DNA of 64,000 bases from Earliella scabrosa (Eukaryota; Basidiomycota; Agaricomycetes; Polyporales; Polyporaceae), in the NCBI GenBank assembly GCA_022605405.1, contig JABYQQ010000023.1, positions 496,001 through 560,000 on the forward strand, given 5' to 3'. How positions within the stretch are numbered: position 1 is the first letter of the stretch; each line of letters begins with the position of its first letter. The position numbers and the translations under genes were made by a program. The notes beneath the pieces were generated by a model. It was not told the origin of the DNA and searched no databases. It saw nothing but the letters and a program-made list of their open reading frames with translations. Below, in pieces: positions 34,227 through 46,400 of the stretch.

Positions 34227-37200
34227 GGGTATAGTTGCGAATGAGATATGCACAGTTTGGGGCAGGGCTCAGGAGCTGTGGCAGGGAGTGCAGTTGACGA
34301 GCAGAGAGGCGGGAGGGGACTCGGAGGATCGCCATGGGTATACATTATATCTAATAATTCTGGCATCCCTAAAAACCCAATATCTACTATAAGCCCCGGA
34401 TCGGAAGGCGAGCACTTGATGCACCGTTGAGCTGTTCTGACAGCTCCCACCATGGATCAGTGTAGGCTATAGAGTATCCAATGAGCGCAACTGTAGAGCT
34501 GTATGCATAACATTCAGTAGGACTAGGATACGCTTCCAAGATTTATTGCTGTTATCAACACGTTAAATATACTGAAAATGTATCCAATCCGAAACCAAAT
34601 AGCGACTTACCCTACAACCAATCAGAGATGAGTTCCTCCCACCATCGACCAATCGAGGCCGATCGACTTTCACTGGCACACCTGTGGCACACCGACCATG
34701 AGCGTTGCAGGCAACGAAGCAGTGCAGAGCAAGTCATGACTCCGCTTGAGATCGGTATACAACACATCCCATAGGCTCTATAGTGGGGCAAAAGACGGTA
34801 TGAATACACAGGGACGTGCGGGCGTACCATACACTCAGCTTGGAGATCAGGAAGCAAATACCTCGCTGGCGCCTGCAATCGTCAACCCCAAATTTTCAGC
34901 CTCCGATTGGATCGTGTGTGTGTGATGAGGGCAAGCCTCGAGGTGGATCCAGCCTCGATCGAAGCGCCTGAATCGGCTGTGCAGCCTCCGAGCCACTGCC
35001 AGGACACATCGCGATTGTTAATAAACTTCCAGCTGCGTAGACAGCATGAACACGCTCCATAGGCACACAACGCACAGTGAACACCGGACTGCTAGACCAT
35101 GGCAAGGATGCATATTCACATTTGTATGACGCTTGAATACATTTCGATCTTACACCTCGTGTTCCTGTTCACATACGAGGATATATATAGATACAAAGCC
35201 ACACGTGTCAAAGCTAGAACTGGATTCCTCGTCTCCATTGTCTCTACGTCGTCCTCGCCGTGCTCCGGACCGAGCTCGTCGCCCGCGACTGGCCACTGCC
35301 ATCGTCACCATCGTCGTCCGACGTTGAAGAGTGGTGAGCAGCGTCCCAGCCCAGAACTGTCTTCCTCGAGGGTAGGGGACGTGAGCTACCCATGCAGGTG
35401 AGGTTGAACGCGGAAGGGAGGTCTGCCCGAGGTAGCTCATCGTTATCCCCTGGGGATGGTGGCTACAGGCTTGTGTGTTTCCTACCGGCGCCGCCCTGTA
35501 GATTGGGCGAGCCTCTTTAGTCGATATGGCATTAGGAAGCTGACATTGCGACCCAATCACAGTTCCAGTCGTCTCGTGCAGGCTCCTCTTCGTCTGATGT
35601 CTCGGCCGTGGCATCCTCTTCCTCATTGGGCACCCGCGGTAAGGGAGCGATAGGCCGAGAGATCGAGCGTAGGCAGCATCAGGCTGGAGAGAGAGCAAGC
35701 CAAATGGCTAGCGGTCGAGCGCAGCGAAAGCGGGCAGCCTGGATGCCTGGAATGAAGATCGTACTAGGGTACCCAGAGCTAGATGGGGAACGTCGGTGAC
35801 ATCTAGGAGGCGGTGTTAGGCGTTGACGTGGAAGAGAGCGATGATGACGCGGGCGTGGAGGTAGGGGTGGGAGGAGCCCGACGGCGCCCGCACCATAATG
35901 GAGGATGTGACGACGGTTCGAAAATGTCAAACGGAAGCTTGAGGAGAACGCGAGACCGTAGCTGACGAGCTCGATGAGCAATCTTTCGTTTCCGCTCCGT
36001 CGGACGGGCCTTCTGGTCTTATAAGCGTGTGAGTAAGCCTTCGCGTCGCTGATGTGGCGCAACTTGCTAGGCAAAATTGACGGCTTGATTCGTCCCGTGC
36101 AGGAAGTCGTGAACTCCTTGATATTCAAATGTAGACAAACACAGCGTACGAACGCGCGCACCTTGCAGGAAGGACTCGCATCATCTGCTCTCAGAACGCG
36201 AGCAAGATAGGTCAGTGCAGGCGGAGTTTAGCCACAAAGAGTGCCACGTTGCGGTTGAGGTCCATGCAGTCAGTATAAGGACCGACTTCCAGACGTCGAG
36301 CTGCATCAGGTGACACATCAACGTCTGTTAAACGTTCAGCACGAACAGTCGAAATTAACTCTGTTAGCTCGTAGTAAATAGCTACAGTGGATACGTACCA
36401 GAGTTGGGGACGAGGATCACATCGACCGTCTTGCCTTCTGGGGCGCGCGCCGCTGCCGTATTGGTCGTCCTTCGGCGGCCACGGAATATGTTGCTCTTCT
36501 GGGCACTTGGCCGAGAAGCGCAGGCAAACGACATAGGACCTAGAAGAGTAGGTCAGTTCTGCTGCCATACCAGGATGACATATTTGTGCGCACTTCTCTA
36601 GGTAGTCCGTAGAATAAGTCAGGATGCCTGGAAACTGGAAAGACGTGTCACGTCGCCGTCGCACTTCATGAGCATCCCGTGCGCGTGCGCATCGATGAAG
36701 TCAGCATGGACTAGATGCATTGTGACGACGGCGGCGCTTGCGGGTGCTCCGTACGTCATCTGATAAGCCTGCTGAATGCACAGTGGAACCTGCGGCGCCA
36801 CCACACAGAGAAGGCGGCTTCAATGACCTCGCTTAAGGAGCGGATGAAGAAGTTGCCGACCTCGAACTCTGGGGCGTCATCGTTGCGACGTGCCGCTTCT
36901 TTGGGAGTCTGGACCGATGCCTCACGCCGTCCATCCCATATCCATCCTCAGCCACAAACTGGAACGCGCCTGCATGTCCATGGACTTGTCCAGCCGATTG
37001 TTCTCGCACTTCGCGTTGATTCCCGGCAGGTCTTCAGGGCAATACACCGGTTCAAAATCTGGACGAGTGACAATCATATTGTAGGGCCCGGGTTTCGAAG
37101 GGGTGCGATGGTTATTGATCAGGGGAGGATGGAGGAGAGCGTGTGCGCAGGACAGGATGGAAGCGTCCGGAGTAAGGCCCTCTTCCGGTTCGCGGGACGG

Positions 37201-38045
37201 TAAGCTGCCCTTGTATTGTCAAAAGACCCCAAACCGGTTCAGCCGGGTCTCATGAACGTGTATTGACGGTGGAGGGGGAGGCTCCTCTCTGGAGGGGCAG
37301 GATGAGGGGCCAATGTGTTCGATACACGCTCTGGGGCCGAATGAACACAACCGACGCATATCACCAGCTCCAGCGGGGTGCGGGCTTCGTCGCGCTGATC
37401 AAAGTCAGCCAACATATCGATCAAAGAAAGGGAGCTGTCGCACCTCGTGTTGTGACACCCCACACCCAACTATTAGTCATGCTGCCTCTGCCCGTACTTC
37501 GTCAAACCGTCGCTGCTCAACTCTCCGGTCCTCCTCGCCTTCCCGACACTTCCACCTGTGTTCAGAGTTGTTGCTCGTGCGCCCGTAACGCGATCTTCGA
37601 GATCTTGCCGCATCCGGAACACTCGGGAATGAAGGGACAAGCACAGATATTCAGTACTCGGTAGGATACGGAGGATTGTGTCTTGGGCAGAACGACGATC
37701 TCATGACGGACGCGCCTTATTGAGGCGCCCTAACCATAGACTCGAAAACCAGTTGATCGGGACGCACGTGTCCTGCACGTTGGCATCAGGGCGGATAGCG
37801 CGTGCACGCTGAACGGGCCCGGTGTATTTATCATATGTAGGCTCGGGCGGGTTGCCGCTTGTACACTATCACCATCTGGCGTTCCGTGTAGCATAGTAGC
37901 GTACACGCCACTATAATCGTCTAGCTCCCAATACAATCCCGTCTTGGTTTGTTCTCTCCCAACGCAACCTCTTCGTCCGAATATTGAATATTAGTCTCGA
38001 GCCCTTCTGAACCTGCGCCGCACCCTTTGCCACGCGCCCTAGTTC
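34227..38045. other. Spacer without recognisable gene
   Basis: No exon chain could be built. Some minus-strand pieces have coding-like character (36619-36760, MTYGAPASAAVVTMHLVHAD; 36212-36400) but change frame and match nothing I can name. They are likely remnants of decayed genes. Confidence 0.35.
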
Positions 38046-39124
38046 TCAGCGCTCAGCCCGCGCGTTAGGCTCCGGGGCTTCGATCTGGAAGCGGAAGACG
38101 CGATCTCGGCCAGAATCTCGCGTGACGACTGCGTCCGTCGAGGTGTCGACGGCCCAGACGTCTTGCCCAATGAACGTCACGCTTCCGTCCCGACGGATCA
38201 GGACGATCGTCGAGAGCAGCGTGCCATAGTAATAATATGTCATTGTATTCGCGTGCGTCTCCTGCAGGCGGGGGGATGGCGATGGGCTCGACTTGGATGG
38301 TGTTTCGCAGCTCGGAGCGGCGGGCGCGTGCTTACCCTTCCTGCTGATAGTGTCAAGGAATCCGTGAGCCCGCGCACGCCGGGTGCAGAGGAGAGACAAA
38401 ACAGAGAGAGAGAGAAGAAGAAGGAGGGAGAGAGCGGAGAGAGAGAGAGACGACGTGAGAGAGTTCTAATAGCGAGAGGAAAGCTCGGGCTCCCGTCAGA
38501 AGCGCGAACAGCCGCTCCACGATCTCGGCTTCTGTCGCGTCTTGTGGCAATGAGTCGAGAAGCTCGAGGAGGGCGTCCGTGCCGTGGCGCACCTTGGGCC
38601 CGCCCCGCGCTGGTCGACGCCGTTGAACATGCCTCCGCAGCGGCGTTCGGGAGCAGAGAGCATGCGTGCGGCGATCGGCCCCCCTCCACCGCCGTTCGTG
38701 AGGAACGCGCCGTCGAGCGAGAGCCCGTGGGGCCCCAGAGCGCCTGGAGCGGGCGACAGGAACAGCAGGTTGAAGCCAGCGTACGCTCGATCGCGGTTCT
38801 CCTCGAGGAACACGCTGATCTCGGCCTCGAGGGTCGCCTTCGGGGACTCGGTGATGTTCGTCCTATGGAAAACCTTGAGCTCGACTGCACCAGCACCAGG
38901 GCTCGCAAGCCTCTGAGAGACACATACAGAGGGGTGAGCCTGCCGCTCCGAATGACTCCTGCCCAGGTGCCACCGGCGAGGTCGCGTCCGGACAGAACGC
39001 TGCCTTCGTCATCGGAGTCGTCGTCGCTGCTGCTGCTGATTGGCCCGAAGGAGTGCCCCCGAAGGAGTGCCAGAGCGCGTTCGCGGTGGGACGAGAAGTA
39101 CTCGTCCCGATTGGTGCACAGCAT
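38046..39124 (-). pseudogene. TANGO2/NRDE-family gene, decayed
   Basis: The minus strand holds the family signature LCTNRDEY at 39090-39124, then GSVLSGRDLAGGTWAGV, an intron of about 63 nt, TNITES, FNLLFLSP, LDGAFLTNGGGGGPIAARML, ERRCGGMFNGVD, a helical block (PKVRHGTDALLELLDSLPQD), and the C-terminal RNTIQVEPIAIPPP, YYYYGTLLSTIVLIRRDGSV and FIGQDVWAVD to TGA at 38046. Family members (NRDE domain, TANGO2) act in membrane trafficking and lipid or heme handling; the exact role is unsettled. Damage: the N-terminus before LCTN is missing. A 14-bp tandem duplication (GGCACTCCTTCGGG) with a 1-bp shift scrambles residues after NRDEY. Sequence after TNITE is missing. The frame changes before PKVRHG. 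A CT-rich stretch (38390-38470) interrupts the last third. All exons are in genomic order, so this is not a processed copy. Confidence 0.8.
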
Positions 39125-42018
39125 CCTGCCGTGGGCGGTTGAGTGTCAAAAAACAAGTGCGCTGTGGTGTTAGGTCCAACAGGACTGAAGATAGACCGGC
39201 GTAGGGCACAGCGCACGTCGTCTAAGCCGTGGAACCCGCAACCGAAGCTTTCGGGCCGCGCTGCCAGGCCGTGGTGAGCTCTCTTTGATGAAAGACGTCA
39301 GAGAAATACGTAGGTACTCACGACAAGGCATGCTATTTCGTGAACACGATGGTATGTGACATGATCGCCTTCTTCCTGAGCACGCCCTGTAGACCGCAGT
39401 GGAAGGATCTTCGTGAGATTGGGTGGTAAACGGATGCCGCCTTCCCCGCTCTGCGAGAGCCGTGCCTGTCAGCTCCCAGTCCACGACCCAGACTTCACCA
39501 AGCCACATACCGCTGCCTTAGGGCGACCACCCGGTGAGTGCACATGCAAGGCCGGCAACTCGTGTGTCGATGTTGGTGACACTCATGATTGATGCAGCAC
39601 TTGAAGGGCGTGCCTGATACAAATTCGAACGCACGCCACGCTGATCGGTAGAGCGATGTTGAATCCGGGGAGGTGCGCACGTCCCTGTGCTTGGCGTGTG
39701 TCGACAGATTGAATTCTAACGATGACGATGGGGAGCTGGGTGGGATTCGCAGCTTGGACGAGCGAGGACCGCCACGCATGCCCTCCCCGCTCGACAGATC
39801 GCAATGTGTATATTGCCCTGCACGGAGCTATGCACGCAGAAGCGCAAAGTAGTGGACTGGCAACGCCCGAGGGTTCTGAGCGCTGCGACCGCGTCCTCGG
39901 TGACGAGGATGTCCGTGCGGGGCCACTGCGTGCGAGGACACGGTGAGCACCGAGAGCGGCAGCGAGCTTTGACGGGGCAGTGACATTGATCACAGCCACT
40001 CAGCGATGACGTGATCTCGCGCGAGATAGGGTGGGACTCGTGCTGGAAGGACGTCTTGGCTGCGTATCACGGCGCCGGGGCGTTAAACTGCAGCACATTT
40101 AAAACGTCGATGGCTGCATGGACGGAAGCAAGCAGCGTGGAACGACCTTTTGAGTCCACCACGAAGTGCACGGCTTTGCGCTCGTTGGTGTGGATGCCAC
40201 GCAGGCTCATCGACGGGCGTCGAGTCAGCCACAATGTTTCCCCCTCCCTCCACCCGAGAACGACGGCCGGCGAAACTGCCTGACTTCTTGGTGTGCAGCC
40301 TCTCCAGGTTCTTGCGCCCCTGCTCGTCGCTCGCTCGAGAGAGTACATGCTTCGCACCATGGGGTTCCCCAGCCCGGGTGACCCTGCAAATGTTGACGCG
40401 GGGCTCGAGTGCGGGATGCTGAGCAGGTCAAGCGCGGCGAGAAAGGAGGTGATGACCACTGGCTGCGTCACGGAAGAATCGCCCTGAAGCGAGGTGCTTA
40501 CTACTCTGGAGCTTCCCCGGCGCTGCTTGCTGATTCCCCCTCGGCCAGACCTGTCGCTCGGGGTCGGCCAAACGGCCGTCCCTGTCCTTCGACGACCTCA
40601 AGGACGTCCCGGGGTTAGCTGCGCTGGGGGCGCACGGCCCTGTAGTACGTCTGCTGGATCGGCGCGCTCGTTCCTAGCCTTCTGGATCGCGGGGTTGCCT
40701 GTCAAAAGCAATACATGGTCAGCGCTGCGACGTAGTCGCTGGGGACACTAGCTGCACGGGATTGAATCGGGAGTGCGCTGTGGGCAACTACCTTCGGATG
40801 CGATACGAACTTTACGAGAGGCCCGCTCATAGCACATGAGACACGAGCTCTAGCTTGTCCGTCTCGAGGGTGTAGCTGACAATCCTTGTTGGATCTGCGA
40901 GCGGGACGACGATGGGAATGATCTGACCTCGAGGTCGCAGTTGAGGAGATTGGAGGGTGAGGCCGCGATGCAGGACATCGGCGCATTGAAGGGCTTTGAG
41001 CATACGTAGAATCCAGCACCGAGGTAAGGCGGCGGTCGTGACGAGGTAGAGAGGACGAGCACTCACTGGATAGATGATTGACATGATACATTGTTCGGCG
41101 TCGTCCATGGGCAGCTGAGACACGGAGGAGACATATGAGAAGAGGCTCGCTGGAATGAGACGTGGAGGGCGGAGAGGCTACGGCGTACACGGGCGCTGGT
41201 AGGTAGGGCCGACCCGACCGAAGCTCTACAAGTAGGTGCCCTTGCTAACAGATGGAGGACCAGAGAGAGAGAGAGAGGGAGAGGAGAGATGGGGGTTCGG
41301 AGAGCGCAGCTGCATACGCGGTGACATCTCCTTTCTCCCACGGGTTCCAAATCGGGACACAGGCGTCCTAACGCCCTCGTCGGTGATCGCGCGGTGCCTG
41401 CGCCACTCGCCCGCCCCCCGAACATCCCGATCGACGTCCTCCTGCGTTCTGGAGCGCGATCGGGGCGGATATCGAACACGTCGGCGGCGTCGGAGCGCGG
41501 GGTCTTGGCGGAGGTTGAATACGTGCTGCCCGTTTTGATAGGCGTCGGGACCCGCGCGTGCCGCGTCAGACAACGGCCCCGTGCACACAGGGCGCGGAAT
41601 GCCTGATTGGGAAGGTTTGTTGAACTGAACTGAGAGGAAACTACAAAGAACTAAGGTAAAACTATACATGAAATAAGATATGTCATTATGGTATATGAAC
41701 CTGAAGTTGCAAAAAATGTTAGATATTTCGTGAGGGTAGTTTGGTCACCTAGGGCAGGGCCTGACTAGGACTACAACCAACCTCTCAGGTGGGTTTCGTT
41801 GCGGATGGGGAATATACCTCAGAGGACCCTCCTTGTACCTGTTCCTGTGCTGTCATTCTATTCATAGCGACCCCCGTTTGGCCATGTACCATTTGGACGA
41901 TCCCTGCCAGAGATCGTCCGTGTCACCAAGGACCTCAATTTCAATAGGTCCCTGTCTGGAATGTGGGTGAGGACCTCCCCTCGGACATTGGTAAGGACTC
42001 CCCTTGTAAGGGATCCTC
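39125..42018. other. Spacer with a decayed, unidentified minus-strand gene
   Basis: Minus-strand pieces in order and in changing frames include HRGLTLQSPQLRPRGQIIPI with ADPTRIVSYTLETDKLELVS (about 40850-41000), DYVAALTMYC (about 40705), and SFLAALDLLSIPHSSPASTF to SKGRSTLLASVHAAIDVLNV (40080-40450). They read like one protein of several hundred residues with frameshifts between blocks. I do not recognise the family. From 41640 to 42018 I see nothing. Confidence 0.35.
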
Positions 42019-42246
42019 GTGCCCAGTAAGGGTGCATCTGATCATGATTATGGGGAGGTCATAGTAGACGACCACCTAGATGTCTCCAGAGACATCTATG
42101 TGGGCATTCATGTGGATGTCCATATGAATGTCTTTGCAGATGTCTCCGTGGATGTCCTTGCCGACATCTTTGCAGAGTTCTATGTGGATGTTCTTGCAGA
42201 CGTCTTTACAGACTTCTACGTGGATGTCCTCGCATATGTCTAAGCG
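42019..42246 (+). repeat. Degenerate tandem repeat coding for DVxVDVxADV-like units
   Basis: Units of 12 and 24 bp built on GATGTC(T/C)(T/C)TGCAGA and GTGGATGT repeat from about 42075 to 42290. One frame is open and would give a string of Val-Asp-Val and Ala-Asp-Val units, but the period being a multiple of three makes this trivial, and no gene context is seen. Confidence 0.6.
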
Positions 42247-43100
42247 GATGTCTTTCCAGACATTCTCAATGACATCTACAGTACAGACAGACTTCGCTTA
42301 CTGGTGGTTTGAGCTCCTCGAGAACTACACGCAGACGTTCCTGTGGACACAATCTATGCAGAAATCCATGACCAGTATTGATGCAAGTATGATCTCTGAG
42401 TGTGGCGCATCTCAGCCTCCAAGCTCTGCACTTCTTCCTTCCATCACCAGTGACAAGCACTGGCACAGAACCACTCTACGCATAGTGCTACACCAATGGC
42501 ATCGATGGTAAGTGGCAGCGAGCATGGCATGTACTCAGCTTCCAGAGTGTACTTGTTGATGTTCTCGTTGTACAGTTTGCCATATCATGCGGAGTCTTGG
42601 GTCTGTGCATTGCGAGGCTCGACCTGATTGTACACTCATAAAACACTGGAAGACCACCGTGATGGACAATAGTACACTCGCTGGCTCCACGGTTGTACTT
42701 GTGTTAGGTATTGTTCGTCACTGTTCATGGCCGCATGTTCTTGTAAATTAGAACCAGTTGACCGCCACACTGTGTACTACGCCATCTAGCCGTCAACCTG
42801 TCTTCTGTGAATTGAGAAGACGTGCAGCTGAGCATTTGTCGGCGGGTCTAGGCACCATTCGTGGTCTGTGCATGCGGTGAGGTAGCGTCCAGGTGTGTCA
42901 CTTAGTAACTGGGGTCAGCTTGGGATGATTGCAGCCAACCCCCTCGGACATGGTCCGGCGCTGCCAGTGATACGTGCTAGTGTACGTAGTTTCCACTGTG
43001 TTATAGTCCATCGGTTAGCGCGTGCGAGCGGTCTCGACAATGCTGGTGTTCGATCTCTGCTTGTGGTTTTGGTTCACTTGCGCACCCTTTGGTCACGATG

Positions 43101-43149
43101 GATACATCTGTGCAGACAGATGTATCTGCGAGACGATCACCAGTCTCGC
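43101..43149. other. Two adjacent hairpins
   Basis: The first has a perfect 11-bp stem, GATACATCTGT (43101-43111) pairing with 43116-43126, and a 4-nt loop. The second has a 7-bp stem, GCGAGAC (43128-43134) pairing with 43143-43149, and an 8-nt loop. Only one base separates them. Confidence 0.6.
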
Positions 43150-43414
43150 GGATACATCCGCTTCACTGAGACTGCTCACAGATTCATGATTGACCATTTC
43201 TGTTCAAATTCCTCATCCATCATCTGTTTGACTGACACCTGGCATGTAGTAGAATGTGTTGAGCCACTTGCAGGCTCCCTTGTGCGCGTTGATGTGCCAC
43301 TTGGGTATGCAGTGACGGATCAACGGCTAGATGTGATCAAGCGCAAGCGTGGCTGCAAGACGACACAGCCAGTTGATGCTGTATTTGCAGTTGATGTTGT
43401 ATGAGGAGAAGAAC

Positions 43415-43422
43415 ATCAGGAG
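43415..43422. repeat. Left 8-bp target duplication of hAT-1
   Basis: ATCAGGAG is repeated exactly at 47739-47746. The perfect match suggests a recent insertion. Confidence 0.92.
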
Positions 43423-46400
43423 TAGTGTTGTGCTTGGCCCGGCTCAAGGCCGTGAGGCGGGCCAAACGGGCCATATACAGGCCAGGCCGAGCCGAGCCAT
43501 GGTGAGGGCCTGAGACGGCCTGACGGCCTGGCTTGGTATAATACAGGCCGTGGGCCAGGCCGGCAAGCCCCGGCTTGAACCCTTATCTGTAGATTCAGCC
43601 ACGCGAGATTGTGATCGTCACCGTCTTATGATGCACAAAACAAGACATCTACAGCGCGTTCAGCAATAAAACACTTGACACAACCACCATGGACTTTGGT
43701 CTCAGCTGCTGACGATACAGTTCTTGTCTCCAAAGCCACTTCAAGGCATCTGCGACACGAAAGAGCCACAGGAAAGCCTCCGCTGCTCTCTCTCCACTCG
43801 TGCTCATCGTTCATGGCTTCTACGAACGCTACTCGCACGCGCCGCCTGTCTTCCAGGCTCACAGATGCCGACAACGTCGCCGAGCCTGAGATCCCCACTC
43901 ATCGCCGTCCAAAGACCGCAGCCAATCAAGAACCGCCTGATGAAGCCGTTTTGGGGCGCTCCGATGAGGCCCCCCAGCAGCCTCAGACAGCGCGTTCCCT
44001 CCTCCCTCCTCCCGTTACCCGCCTTTCTCCCCACTCGGAGCTCTCTGGCGCACTCGGCCCTGGTGCTTCAACTCCCGCGCCTGTCAGCCCAGCCACTGCC
44101 ACTGAGGACGAGGCATTGGGGACCGCCGGCCCACCCACTCTACTAGGTATGTCAACGTGACGTTGCCTACGTCAGGGCAACACAACTTACATGTGGTGTA
44201 GGCAAGCGAGCTGCACCGAGCGCTGTGCCCGGTTCAGACAGAGACTCGAACGTCGAGTTCATCGAGGAGGGCGCTCAGAAGCAAGGTGCAACGCAGGCGA
44301 AGAAAAAAGGTACATTTTCATGTTTGCACGCAGATGATGGGCTCAAACCGTATCCACATTATTGGTAGGCCGTAAACGCACCCGGAAGAACCGCGTCGTC
44401 GACGAGGAGGTCGACAACGATGGCTTTCTCAAGGACATCGACGTACCTGCGGTCGAAACACCGGCACCCTCGAAGAAGGACCGTGTCATGGATGTGGACG
44501 CCTTCTTTAACGCTGCGTACACGAAGATCGGCGCGTCTGGCACCCCAAAGCCACACCGCGACTGCAAGCTGTGCTCGTACGTATGATGCTCGATATATTC
44601 TTGATGCATCCTAACATTTCTCACAGGATCAAGGCAACCATCGTGAGCGACACCACAACATTGAGGCGCCACCTCGACGCTGTTCACCGTGTATGTATAC
44701 ACACTCTCCTGTCTGTGGCATTGCACGAACTGACGGTTGAACCTTGTGTCCTAGGCTGCCTATCACAAGTGGGCGCTGAAGAACAACTTCGAGTCGCGCC
44801 TTCCTAGCGACATTCAGGCCCGCAAGAAGGCTGAGGAACAGCAGAAGGCACAACAGGGCACGCTCGACGGGCATCTGAAAGACATGTCCACCAAGGAGCG
44901 CAACATCAAGTACTCTGAAGATGTCTTCCGGCGTGCCGTCGTTGAGTGGCTGATTTGCACAGATCAGGTTCCGTATTAGTAGTGTCAGCGTACCGTTGTA
45001 TGTTCTCATCATGTCTGTAGCCGATATCTGCTGTTGAGCATCCAAAGTTCAAGCAAATGATTCACGTGGCTGCAGCCGCGACGAATGGCGTCACGATCCC
45101 CTCCCGTAAGGCCGCGCGTGCAGGTATCATGCGAATGTTCAACTCCGAGCTTGAAGGCCTCCGGAAAAAACTGACAGTACGTCCAAGTCTCTTCATGACT
45201 GTGAGCTTTGCATATCTCATGAACTTCAATTAGGGCAAGACTGTTACTGGAGAGGTCAGTCTCACGTGTGATGCATGGCAAGCTGCATCCGTAGATGCGT
45301 ACTTTGCGGTGACCGCCCACTGGATTGAAGAAGTGCGCCCGAAGGAGTGGGAGCTTCATCACGCTATTATCGGTTTCACCCGGCTCAACAGTGCGCACAA
45401 CGGTCGACGACTTGGCCAGGCTTTGTTCAAAATTGTGCAACGTGTTGGAATCGGGGGCAAGATGGGTTCCTTGTACTATGTGCGATAATATTGTGCATGG
45501 ACCCTGATGTTGGTCGGGTCTGCAGATAGGTCATGTCACTTGCGACAACGCGAAGAATAATGGAACGATGCTGCGTGAGTTCGCGACCCACGTCAATAAA
45601 GGTCAGCCGCGCAAGAAGTTCGATGCGAGGCGTCATCGTGTGAAGTAAGTTCAGGTGTTCTTTGGGCCCTCAGCATCCTGTACTGAGGCTTCGCCGCCCC
45701 AGCTGTCTTGCGCACGTCATCAATCTGGCAACTCAGGCCCTCATCTCGACGTACAGCAAGACCCCGCACTTCGATCCTGCCACGCCAGATGAACACCTCA
45801 ACATTGCCGGTGAGCAAACAGCAGCCCGCGATGAAGTTGGCTTGGTGCGCGCAATTGCTGTCAAGGTATGCGCTCCCATGAAGTCTCCAGCCGTTCGGAT
45901 CCGATGTGCTGACTTTTCGTCATATCTCATGCTATTCACTGACATAGGAGCGCTCTTCAGCGAAACGGAAGGAAATCTTCCGTACAGTTCAGACGAAGGC
46001 GGGCGTGTCGAAGCCAGTCCAGCTTCTGATTGATACCAAGACTCGCTGGTCGTTGACGTACCTGATGCTCCATCGAGCTGAATCCAATCGAGCAGTACGT
46101 TCAGTCTCTCAAGTCGGACACGCCTAAATGGTGTTGCTCCGCGAGGATGCCGCTGATGTCCTGGTCGTTCAGCACGTCAATTCCTTTGTTCATGAGATTG
46201 CTCGTGAGGAAAAGGATCTTGCGAAGGGCGCAAAGATAGATGCACTCAAGTTGAGCGACGGTGAATGGAACCGCGTGGGACTCTTCCTGAACCTCCTTGG
46301 TGTAAGTGCGCGTTGCCGTAGCTGCTGTTCGAAATTGACCAGGGGTTTGCCATAGCGTGCCGATGAAGCACAACACGCGTTCTCGTCAGATCAAGAGATC

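Larger units (their letters stand above)
42247..43422. other. Left flank of hAT-1, with an open frame of unknown status
   Basis: A plus-strand frame from ATG 42925 to 43404 (159 codons) is open and ends shortly before the hAT-1 insertion site. I cannot assign it to a family, and the composition gives no clear coding signal. The pair of hairpins at 43101-43149 lies inside it. Confidence 0.25.

Noticed and set aside
36212..36664. Possible cytochrome P450 fragment
   Set aside because: A few residues near 36420 recall the region before the heme-binding loop, but no ExxR or Cys-loop motif is found in any frame.
38390..38470. GA-rich run as a possible functional microsatellite or promoter element
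   Set aside because: It interrupts the TANGO2 coding order and looks like a simple repeat expansion; nothing ties it to regulation.
38163..39173. 336-codon plus-strand open frame
   Set aside because: It lies antisense to the TANGO2-like pseudogene in GC-rich DNA, has an Arg/Glu/Ser-rich composition and no exon signals or motifs.
42019..42243. Repeat protein gene of Val-Asp units
   Set aside because: The open frame follows from a repeat period divisible by three; no promoter, exon or homologue is visible.
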